Source: Halothiobacillus sp045689735
Lineage (GTDB): Bacteria > Pseudomonadota > Gammaproteobacteria > Halothiobacillales > Halothiobacillaceae
DNA: 64,000 bases
Reading direction: 5' to 3'
Assembly: GCF_045689735.1 (NCBI RefSeq)
Contig: NZ_CP142685.1
Location: 1,798,001 to 1,862,000, forward strand
Shown here: piece by piece, positions 26,305-33,506 of the stretch
How the letters are laid out: every line of letters begins with the position of its first letter
Position numbering within the stretch: position 1 is the stretch's first letter
Notes under the pieces: generated by a model
Told to the model about the DNA's origin: nothing
Databases searched by the model: none
What the model saw: only the letters and a program-made list of their open reading frames with translations
Made by a program: the position numbers and the translations under genes

Positions 26305-27096
26305 TTAAATCCAATAAGGAATGCGCGTACGGCGGGTGTGAAACAGCCACAAAGTGACCAACCAACCGACCACGGTCATGCTGAGCAACACTGGCCACAC
26401 GAACCAAGGACTGGGATGCCACAAAAGCGGGTCGCACACGGCCGTGATGAAATAACTGAAAGGATTGAGCCACACCACCCAACTGCCGACACCAAGCTGC
26501 TCGGCCTTAAACAACACCGGGGACATGAAGAACAACAGGGGCATGAAGTTCGCGATGGCCGTTTCTGTATCGCGATAGCGCGCGGCAAACATGCCAATAA
26601 AAAGACTGATCCAGCTTAAGTTGAGCACCGTGAGCAAAAAAGCGGGGAGCGCCAGCCAGGCACTCCAGTGCCATTGGGGCGGGTAAACGAGTAGCACAAC
26701 CACAACCACAACCGCGTTGTGTGCAAGGTTGATCAGATGCCGAAGCATCAGCTTCAACGGGTGAAAAAACAGAGGCAACTGCACATTCCGAATCAGTTGC
26801 GCATTCTGCACAAACACTTGGCTACTTTCAGTAACGATGCCGGCAATAAACCCCCAGAGAATCAAACCGATCGTCAGCAAGGGGATAAATACGGCCTTAT
26901 CCATCTTGAACAAGGTGCTCCAAACGAAGCCCAGCCCACCCACGCCAATGGCTGTACCCAATGTGAGCCAGAACGGCCCCAACATGCTGCGTTTGTAGCG
27001 CGCCTTGGTATCACTCCAGGAAAAAAACAGCGCGGCGGGCAGGTTGGCCAGCGCGCTTAGGATGTCGGAACGGGTGTCACCTAGGCGGGTATTCAT
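26305..27096 (-). CDS. Polysaccharide ABC transporter permease
   Basis: A 263-residue ABC-2 type permease with six predicted membrane segments. The N-terminal segment FSWSDTKARYKRSMLGPFWLTLGTA and RNVQLPLFFHPLKLMLRHLIN are typical of O-antigen/KpsM permeases, and FFMSPVLFKAEQL lies in the fifth helix region. It is the first gene of the long minus-strand locus. The start ATG 27096 has a weak ribosome site. It should pair with the short ATPase just downstream. Confidence 0.91.
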   Translation of the reverse strand: MNTRLGDTRSDILSALANLPAALFFSWSDTKARYKRSMLGPFWLTLGTAIGVGGLGFVWSTLFKMDKAVFIPLLTIGLILWGFIAGIVTESSQVFVQNAQLIRNVQLPLFFHPLKLMLRHLINLAHNAVVVVVVLLVYPPQWHWSAWLALPAFLLTVLNLSWISLFIGMFAARYRDTETAIANFMPLLFFMSPVLFKAEQLGVGSWVVWLNPFSYFITAVCDPLLWHPSPWFVWPVLLSMTVVGWLVTLWLFHTRRTRIPYWI

Positions 27097-27402
27097 ACAA
27101 AAATCTTATTGTGCGGGTTCGACCAATAAAGCGCGATGGAGAGCAACCCAATGACAGCGCGTAAGATTAAGTGTCATTTCCACCTTTCGAGCAACTCGTC
27201 AAAATTGCAAACCCAAGCGCGATATACCCAAAACATAATAACAGTTTCTTCACTTGCATAAAGCAGGACATAGGTAGGACAAGATCGCCGGCGTGCTGGG
27301 TTAGCTCCCCATATCGTCAACCAAGAACACCCCGATGCTGCAGTATCGATACCGCAGCACTGCCCAGCTCCTCCGGCGATGAACAGCTCCGCAAGCAGGC
27401 AT
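27097..27402. other. Intergenic region upstream of the polysaccharide locus
   Basis: No protein gene or convincing promoter is visible. The promoter of the minus-strand locus must lie here or the operon is read from further up, but no good -35/-10 pair was found. One imperfect 24-base dyad at 27336-27359 is described separately. The longest open frame here (plus, 27171-27404) has no recognisable product. Confidence 0.5.
27336..27359. other. 24-base imperfect dyad with GTATCGATAC core
   Basis: TGCTGC-a-GTATCGATAC-c-GCAGCA is symmetrical apart from one mismatched pair. It lies between the tRNA terminator and the polysaccharide operon. It could be a protein-binding or recombination site; nothing else supports a role. 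Confidence 0.35.
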
Positions 27403-27437
27403 AAAAAACCCGCAGACCTAGTAGGAATGCGGGTTTA
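27403..27437 (-). terminator. Rho-independent terminator of the tRNA operon
   Basis: On the minus strand AAACCCGC and GCGGGTTT form a stem followed by TTTT, 44 bases after the tRNA-Asp end. The 15-base loop is long but the stem and T-run are clear. Confidence 0.75.
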
Positions 27438-27480
27438 ATTAAGGTTTTAGAACATCTTGAGACGGTATAAAACCACTGGT

Positions 27481-27557
27481 TGGCGCAGCGGACGGGGCTC
27501 GAACCCGCGACCCCCGGCGTGACAGGCCGGTATTCTAACCAACTGAACTACCGCTGC
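27481..27557 (-). tRNA. tRNA-Asp (GTC)
   Basis: 77 bases with a full cloverleaf: acceptor GCAGCGG/CCGCTGC, T-arm GGTTCGAGC, anticodon loop CTGTCAC giving GTC, and encoded CCA. It is the third and last gene of the operon. Confidence 0.97.
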
Positions 27558-27568
27558 TAATTTTGATG

Positions 27569-27644
27569 TGGTGGGTGATGAGAGGCTCGAACTCCCGACC
27601 TACGCCTTGTAAGGGCGCCGCTCTACCAACTGAGCTAATCACCC
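27569..27644 (-). tRNA. tRNA-Val (TAC)
   Basis: 76 bases: acceptor GGGTGAT/ATCACCC, D-arm GCTCAGTTGGTAGAGC, anticodon loop CTTACAA giving TAC, T-arm GAGTTCGAGCC and encoded CCA. Eleven bases separate it from tRNA-Asp. Confidence 0.97.
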
Positions 27645-27645
27645 G

Positions 27646-27721
27646 TGGAGCGGGAAACGAGGTTCGAACTCGCGACCTCAACCTTGGCAAGGTTGCGCTC
27701 TACCAGCTGAGCTATTCCCGC
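27646..27721 (-). tRNA. tRNA-Gly (GCC)
   Basis: 76 bases: acceptor GCGGGAA/TTCCCGC, D-arm GCTCAGCTGGTAGAGC, anticodon loop TTGCCAA giving GCC, T-arm GAGTTCGAACC and encoded CCA. It is the first gene of the operon and only one base separates it from tRNA-Val, so processing enzymes must release adjacent ends. Confidence 0.97.
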
Positions 27722-27766
27722 ACATCACGGCTGCTTTTTAGGGCAGCTGTTTGTCACAGAGCGCGC

Positions 27767-27794
27767 ATTATACAAATGAACTTCGGGCGCGCAA
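27767..27794 (-). promoter_or_regulatory. Sigma-70 promoter of the tRNA operon
   Basis: On the minus strand TTGCGC, a 16-base spacer and a perfect TATAAT precede the GC-rich segment GCGCGC, a discriminator of the kind found at stringently controlled tRNA and rRNA promoters. The first tRNA begins about 45 bases downstream. Confidence 0.8.
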
Positions 27795-27813
27795 GCGTTT
27801 TTTCATGCCGCCG

Positions 27814-29700
27814 TCATACAGGCAGCGAACCTGGGGGATCCTGCGGTTCGGGAACCCCGGACGCCGGTTCGAGCCGTGTTTCGGCGACCGGATCGGCCGG
27901 ACGATATAAGCCGATGACCGTCCAGCCTTCTTGAGGCATGAACTGTTGCTCATCATCCCAGATCTGCAATACGCCTTTGGGATTGATTGCCATAAGCACC
28001 CGACCGCGACCGGCAAAGCTTTGCTGGTATTTCTCCCAGGTGAAGGTGTCGGTCAGGCGCGTCATGTAAATCTCGCCCTGCTGCTCCATCAGCTGAAGCA
28101 GATCCTCCAGCGAGACCTCGGCACCAAACAGGGCACGCCCCACGAAGGTATGGGAAAGGCGTTGATGTGCGGCTCCGGTGGTCTCTTGCGCGGTTTTGAG
28201 CACGAAAATGTTGCCCGCGCCGAACTCGTGCCGGTAACGAATGGCGGACAGGTGATTGATCTCGGGCGAAGCCGATACTGCAAACAGCCGCCCAATCCCA
28301 AGTAAATCGAGCCGGCGGTCGGCGGCTTCCGAAACGGGATTGCCATAAAAGGTTTCCAGCCCATCCATGCGGGCGGCGCGGATATCGCTGTAGCTCGTAT
28401 CGGCCAGAATGATGCGATAGCCCTGTTTCTTCAGCGCCTGCGCCAGAGCCCGCGAGAAGCGATTGACGCCAACCATCAGGATGCCCCGATCTTCCGGCTG
28501 GGCGACGCCCAATGCTCGTGCCAGCGGGCGGGCGGTGAGCGAGGCCAGCACGACGGTGCCCACGATCACGGTAAAGGTCAGCGGCACGATTGCCTCGGCG
28601 CCGCTGACCCCCTGTTGATCGAGCTTGAGCGCGAATAATCCGCTGATGGCCGCCGCCACGATGCCGCGCGGCCCGATCCAGGCAATCATCAATTTTTCAC
28701 GCCAGCTCAATCCCGCACCCACCGCACACAGCCAGACTTTCAGGGGCTGCGCAATGAATTGAATGCTGAGCCAGACCAGCAGCGCGCCAAACCCCACGGT
28801 GCGGAACATGGCCGGATCGACGCGCGCCGCCAACACGATAAACAGCATGGAAATGAACAGGATGGTCAGCGACTCTTTGAAATGCAGCACATCCATCAAA
28901 GGCACGGCGCGCATGTTCGCCAGCAGAATCCCCATGGCGGTGACGGCCAGCAGGCCGGACTCTTCCGAGACCAGATTCGAGAGGGTGAACACGCTGAGCA
29001 CGCTGGCCAGCACCACGACATTGATCAAATACTCCGGCAACCAGTGTCGCCGCAGTACGATGCCAAGCAGATATCCGCCGACAAGGCCGCTCGTCAGACC
29101 CACCCCGATCAAATGAGCGAGCGGCCACGCCCAGACTGACCAATCGGCAATCCGCGCGATCGAATGCCCCTGCGTGGCCAGCAAGAGTTCGAAAATCAGC
29201 ACGGCCAGCATGGCGCCGATCGGGTCGATCACGATGCCTTCCCACCGCAGAATGGTGGCGACTTTCGCACTCGGCCGCACGATCCGCAGTAAGGGCACGA
29301 TAACGGTCGGCCCGGTCACCACCACCAGCGCACCGAACAGGGCGGCAATCCACGGATCGAGCCCGACAAACTGGTAAGCGGCCAGCGCGGCAACCGCCCA
29401 GGTCACCGCCGCGCCGACCGAGACCAAGAGCCAAACGATGTGCCCCACGCCCTTCAGTTCGCTGAACCGCAGGGTCAAGGCGCCTTCAAACAAAATCACC
29501 GCCACCGCGAGCGATACGGCGGGGAATAACAAATCACCAAAGAGCTGGTCCGGCTTGAGCCAACCCAGCACCGGGCCGATCAACAAGCCGAGCAACAGCA
29601 GGAACAAAATCGCCGGGACTTTGACGCGCCAGGCGAGCCACTGGGCGGCAATGCCCAGTGCGACCAGCGCCGTCAGCAGGAGCAGGATATTGGCATGCAT
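27814..29700 (-). CDS. CPA1-type sodium/proton antiporter with C-terminal TrkA-N-like domain
   Basis: 628 residues. The N-terminal 390 residues form about twelve to thirteen membrane segments of the Na+/H+ exchanger family (PF00999), with the ion-binding region GIVIDPIGAMLAVL in place of the classical ND/DD pair. From about residue 400 a Rossmann-like TrkA-N/RCK domain follows (RGILMVGVNRFSRALAQAL), with the glycine motif degenerate, then a tail that may bind a ligand (GRVLMAINPKGVLQIW). Such proteins regulate pH, Na+ or K+. GGAGAG nine bases before ATG 29700 supports the start. Ion specificity is not readable. Confidence 0.88.
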   Translation of the reverse strand: MHANILLLLTALVALGIAAQWLAWRVKVPAILFLLLLGLLIGPVLGWLKPDQLFGDLLFPAVSLAVAVILFEGALTLRFSELKGVGHIVWLLVSVGAAVTWAVAALAAYQFVGLDPWIAALFGALVVVTGPTVIVPLLRIVRPSAKVATILRWEGIVIDPIGAMLAVLIFELLLATQGHSIARIADWSVWAWPLAHLIGVGLTSGLVGGYLLGIVLRRHWLPEYLINVVVLASVLSVFTLSNLVSEESGLLAVTAMGILLANMRAVPLMDVLHFKESLTILFISMLFIVLAARVDPAMFRTVGFGALLVWLSIQFIAQPLKVWLCAVGAGLSWREKLMIAWIGPRGIVAAAISGLFALKLDQQGVSGAEAIVPLTFTVIVGTVVLASLTARPLARALGVAQPEDRGILMVGVNRFSRALAQALKKQGYRIILADTSYSDIRAARMDGLETFYGNPVSEAADRRLDLLGIGRLFAVSASPEINHLSAIRYRHEFGAGNIFVLKTAQETTGAAHQRLSHTFVGRALFGAEVSLEDLLQLMEQQGEIYMTRLTDTFTWEKYQQSFAGRGRVLMAINPKGVLQIWDDEQQFMPQEGWTVIGLYRPADPVAETRLEPASGVPEPQDPPGSLPV

Positions 29701-29741
29701 GATTCTCTCCGAAAAAGGCGGCGCGGACGAAACCCGATCGT

Positions 29742-30836
29742 TCAGCGGCTGGCGTTTTTCGATACCACCAAACCTTGCTGACGGGAAAAGGTTAGCATCC
29801 GGTCGATGGACTTCACCGCGCGCTGACGGATGGCTTCCGGCACGCTGATTTCATGCCGATCGGGCTGCTGCAAGGCAGCCAGCAGATTACCGAGGCCATT
29901 CATGGCCATCCAAGGGCAATGCGCGCAGGAAATGCAGCGCGTCTGTTCGGCGGTGGGTGCCTCGATCAAGCGTTTGTGCGGCGCGGCCTGCTGCATTTTG
30001 TAGAAAATGCCGTTGTCGGTCGCCACAATCAGTTCCGCATTCGGCAACCTTTGCGCCGCCGCAATCAACTGACTGGTAGAACCCACGACATCGGCCAGCG
30101 CCACCACGGCACGGGGCGATTCGGGATGCACGAGCACGGCAGCTTCGGGATGCTGCCGTTTGAGCGCCAATAAATCTTCCGCCGCGAATTCGTTGTGCAC
30201 CACGCAGTCGCCTTGCCAGAGCAGCATGTCCGCGCCGGTTTGTTCCTGAATGTAGCGCCCGAGATGACGATCCGGCGCCCAAAGGATTTTTTTCCCCTCA
30301 GCCATCAGATGCCGCACGATCGGCAGCGCATTGCTGCTGGTGACCACCCAGTCCGCGCGCGCCTTCACGGCGGCGGAGGTATTGGCATACACCACCACGG
30401 TGCGTTCCGGGTGGGCATCGCAGAAAGCCGCAAAGGTATCGGCCGGGCAACTCAGATCCAGCGAACACTCGGCCTGCAAGGTCGGCATCAGCACGCGCTT
30501 TTCCGGACTCAAAATCTTCGCGGTTTCACCCATGAAACGCACGCCGCATACCACCAGGGTTTGCGCCGGATGCGCCGCACCAAAGGCCGCCATATCAAGC
30601 GAGTCGGACACCCGCCCGCCAGTTTCATCGGCCAGTTGTTGCAGCTCGGCATCGACATAGTAATGCACGACCAGCACCGCATTCTGGCGTTCGATCTCCT
30701 GCTTGATCGCCGCCTTCAGTCGGGCTTTGTCTTGTGGTTCGAGCGCGGGCGCGGGCGGCGTGGACAAGGCCAGCGACTGAATGCGCGCCGCCAATTCAGG
30801 CGGAATCGGCGGTGCAAGGGCATCGGAACGGTTCAT
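29742..30836 (-). CDS. nadA: Quinolinate synthase
   Basis: 364 residues. It condenses iminoaspartate with dihydroxyacetone phosphate to quinolinate in NAD synthesis, using a [4Fe-4S] cluster. The three cluster cysteines lie in VVCGVRFMGETAKIL, QAECSLDLSCPA and RCISCAHCPWMAMN. NAVLVVHYYVD and GCVVH-like DCVVHNEF are family motifs. The stop lies 41 bases upstream of the antiporter start, so they could be co-transcribed. nadB and nadC are not in the window. Confidence 0.96.
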   Translation of the reverse strand: MNRSDALAPPIPPELAARIQSLALSTPPAPALEPQDKARLKAAIKQEIERQNAVLVVHYYVDAELQQLADETGGRVSDSLDMAAFGAAHPAQTLVVCGVRFMGETAKILSPEKRVLMPTLQAECSLDLSCPADTFAAFCDAHPERTVVVYANTSAAVKARADWVVTSSNALPIVRHLMAEGKKILWAPDRHLGRYIQEQTGADMLLWQGDCVVHNEFAAEDLLALKRQHPEAAVLVHPESPRAVVALADVVGSTSQLIAAAQRLPNAELIVATDNGIFYKMQQAAPHKRLIEAPTAEQTRCISCAHCPWMAMNGLGNLLAALQQPDRHEISVPEAIRQRAVKSIDRMLTFSRQQGLVVSKNASR

Positions 30837-30887
30837 AACAGGAAAACCTCTAGGGTGACCGCTCGGTGACCGCAGGCGCCGATGGGA

Positions 30888-32672
30888 TTACTCGGGTTTT
30901 TCAACGACGGGCTTACGCACACGGATCGACAGTTCTTTGAGCTGCGCTTCATCAACCTCACCCGGCGCCTCGGTGAGCGGGCAGGCGGCCGACTGGGTTT
31001 TCGGGAAGGCGATGACTTCTCGAATCGACGACGCGCCGCTCATCAGCATGATGATGCGATCGACGCCGAACGCCAAGCCGGCCATCGGCGGCGCGCCAAA
31101 TTTGAGCGCATCCAGCAAGAAGCCGAATTTCTCCTCGGCCTGTGCCTCGCTGATCCCCAACAAGCCAAATACTTGTTTTTGCAGCGCTTGGTCGTGAATA
31201 CGCACCGAACCGCCGCCCAGCTCGAAGCCATTGAGCACAAAGTCATATGCCCGCGAGCGCACCGCCTCGGGATTGGTCGCCAACATCGGGACATCCGCCT
31301 GATTCGGCGCGGTGAACGGGTGGTGCAACGCGTAGTAACGCCCTTCTTTTTCGTCATATTCGAACATCGGGAATTCCGTGACCCACAGCGCACGGAAACC
31401 GGATTCGACCAGTCCGAGGTCGTGCCCGAGCTTGACCCGCAGGGCACCCAGGGATTCATTGACGATCTTGGCCTTGTCCGCCCCGAAAAACACCAAATCC
31501 CCGGTCTGCGCGCCGGTTCGACTCAGGATGCCCGCAATCGCCTCGTCGGTCAGGAATTTGAGAATGGGCGATTGCAGCCCCTCGCGTCCGGCGGCGGCAT
31601 CGTTGACCTTGATGTAGGCCAAGCCCTTGGCGCCAAAAATCGAGACATATTTGGTGTAGTCATCGATCGCGCTGCGCGGCAAATCATTACCTTTGGGCAC
31701 ACGCAAGGCCGCCACCCGACCGCGCGGATCGTTAGCGGGCCCGGAGAACACCTTGAAATCGACCGACTGCAGCAAATCCGCCACATCGACCAGTTCCAGC
31801 GGAATCCGCAGATCGGGCTTGTCCGAACCGAAACGGCGCATCGCCTCCGCCCAAGTCAGGCGCGGCAGCGGGTTGGGCAGCGCCACTTCCACCGCCTCGG
31901 CAAATGCATGCCGCATCATGTCTTCCACCAGCGCCATCACGCCTTCTTCATCCATGAAGCTGGTTTCGATGTCCAGCTGGGTGAATTCCGGTTGGCGATC
32001 GGCGCGCAAATCTTCATCGCGGAAGCATTTGACGATTTGATAGTAGCGCTCGAACCCCGCCACCATCAGCAATTGTTTGAACAACTGCGGGGATTGCGGC
32101 AAGGCGAAAAACTCCCCCGGATGGGTGCGCGAGGGGACGAGATAATCGCGCGCGCCCTCCGGGGTGGCGCGGGTGAGCACCGGCGTTTCGACATCGATAA
32201 AGCCCGCCTCGTCGAGATAACGGCGCAGCGTGCGGGTCACCTGATGCCGCAGACGCAAACGCGCCAGCATTTCCGGGCGGCGCAAATCGAGATAGCGGTA
32301 GCGCAGGCGGTGTTCTTCGGAAACGCGCTCGTCATCGAGCTGGAAGGGCAGCGGCTCAGAACGGTTGATGATCGCCAGCCCCAGCCCCAGCACCTCGACC
32401 GCGCCACTGGCGATGTTCGGATTCTCGGTGCCCGCCGGGCGGCGGCGCACCCGACCACGCACCTGAATCACGAATTCACTGCGCAGGCTTTCGGCCGTGG
32501 CGAACACCGCCGGGTCATCGGGATCGAACACCACCTGCACCATGCCGTCGCGGTCGCGCAAATCCACGAAGATCACCCCGCCATGATCCCGGCGGCGGTT
32601 GACCCAGCCCACCAAGCTGATTTCCTGATCTAAGACGGCGAGATCGACCTGTCCGGCCGTGTGGCTGCGCAT
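30888..32672 (-). CDS. aspS: Aspartyl-tRNA synthetase
   Basis: 594 residues, class II synthetase of bacterial type. Order: N-terminal OB fold for the anticodon (VGWVNRRRDHGGVIFVDLRDR), motif 2 region YYQIVKCFRDEDLRADRQPEFTQLD, the GAD insertion (about 290-415), and motif 3 GLAFGVDRIIMLM. The start ATG 32672 gives MRSHTAGQ, aligning with the E. coli N-terminus, with GGA about eight bases upstream; ATGs at 32678 and 32696 are alternatives. Followed downstream by nadA, preceded by the DUF502 gene. Confidence 0.97.
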   Translation of the reverse strand: MRSHTAGQVDLAVLDQEISLVGWVNRRRDHGGVIFVDLRDRDGMVQVVFDPDDPAVFATAESLRSEFVIQVRGRVRRRPAGTENPNIASGAVEVLGLGLAIINRSEPLPFQLDDERVSEEHRLRYRYLDLRRPEMLARLRLRHQVTRTLRRYLDEAGFIDVETPVLTRATPEGARDYLVPSRTHPGEFFALPQSPQLFKQLLMVAGFERYYQIVKCFRDEDLRADRQPEFTQLDIETSFMDEEGVMALVEDMMRHAFAEAVEVALPNPLPRLTWAEAMRRFGSDKPDLRIPLELVDVADLLQSVDFKVFSGPANDPRGRVAALRVPKGNDLPRSAIDDYTKYVSIFGAKGLAYIKVNDAAAGREGLQSPILKFLTDEAIAGILSRTGAQTGDLVFFGADKAKIVNESLGALRVKLGHDLGLVESGFRALWVTEFPMFEYDEKEGRYYALHHPFTAPNQADVPMLATNPEAVRSRAYDFVLNGFELGGGSVRIHDQALQKQVFGLLGISEAQAEEKFGFLLDALKFGAPPMAGLAFGVDRIIMLMSGASSIREVIAFPKTQSAACPLTEAPGEVDEAQLKELSIRVRKPVVEKPE

Positions 32673-32742
32673 ATTCATTCCAAGGATTCCGTGCAAATTC
32701 GTAAAAACAGGCCGCGCAGTTTAGCAGGGTTGCGCGGCGGCT

Positions 32743-33399
32743 TTAAGCCACGGGGGGCGGTTCAACCGATACCGGGGCGGGCGATTTCGGCGTTACCACC
32801 CCCAGCGAGATCACCATCCGAAAACCCTCTTCCACCGACATTTGCAACGGAATCACTTCATGCTCCGGCACCATGATGACAAAGCCGGAGGTTGGATTCG
32901 GCGCAGTCGGCACAAACACCGTCAGCACCTTTTGCGCGGTTTTATCCTGCACCTCGCCCACGGGTGCCCCGGCCAGAAACGCAATCGACCAGCAGTCTTT
33001 GCGCGGATACTCGACCATGACCACCTGCCGGAAGGAGCGCGAATCCTGCGAGACGAAGGTTTCGATCACCTGCTTGGCCGCCGAATACACGCTACGCACC
33101 AGCGGGATCCGGTTGAGAACAGCCTCGCCCCAGCCGACCAGGGTGCGCCCCAGAAAATTAGCCACCAGCGCCCCGGTGAGCAGCACGATCGCCACCGCGA
33201 GCAAGGCGCCCAAACCGGGGATGTTGAAGCCGAACACCGCTTCCGGGCGAAACTCGGGCGGCAAGAGCAGAATGCTGCGATCCATGAAGCCGATGATCAG
33301 CCCGATCACCCAGACGGTAATGGCCAATGGCGCCCAAACGAGCAGACCCGCCACCAGCCATTTGCGCAAGGTCGAAGTTTTTTTGATTCCGTCGCTCAC
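32743..33399 (-). CDS. DUF502 family membrane protein
   Basis: 218 residues, function unknown. Two membrane segments (about 12-38 and 58-85) are followed by the family's conserved PLVRSVYSAAKQVIETF and, further on, FVPTAPNPTSGFVIMVPEHEV. Genes of this family commonly sit just upstream of aspS in beta- and gammaproteobacteria, as here. The start is GTG 33399; no ATG gives the conserved N-terminus. The C-terminal tail is Pro/Val-rich. Confidence 0.9.
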   Translation of the reverse strand: MSDGIKKTSTLRKWLVAGLLVWAPLAITVWVIGLIIGFMDRSILLLPPEFRPEAVFGFNIPGLGALLAVAIVLLTGALVANFLGRTLVGWGEAVLNRIPLVRSVYSAAKQVIETFVSQDSRSFRQVVMVEYPRKDCWSIAFLAGAPVGEVQDKTAQKVLTVFVPTAPNPTSGFVIMVPEHEVIPLQMSVEEGFRMVISLGVVTPKSPAPVSVEPPPVA

Positions 33400-33506
33400 A
33401 ACGCCGCCCCACTCACCGCAAAATCCAGAGTGTTCAGGTTAGCAGGAAAAGGGCGGGCGAGTGACAAGACGGGCGCGGCACGCGCCCACGAATCGCCCCC
33501 GTGAAA

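Noticed and set aside
27171..27404. Small plus-strand gene of 77 codons before the tRNA operon
   Set aside because: It ends in the tRNA terminator, has no good ribosome site and no similarity I recognise.
4679..27480. JUMPstart/ops element at the head of the polysaccharide locus
   Set aside because: No GGCGGTAGCGTG-type ops sequence was found in the gap upstream of the first exporter gene.
30882..32633. 583-codon plus-strand open frame
   Set aside because: It is the mirror of aspS, which has full synthetase motifs; long antisense frames are common in GC-rich genes.
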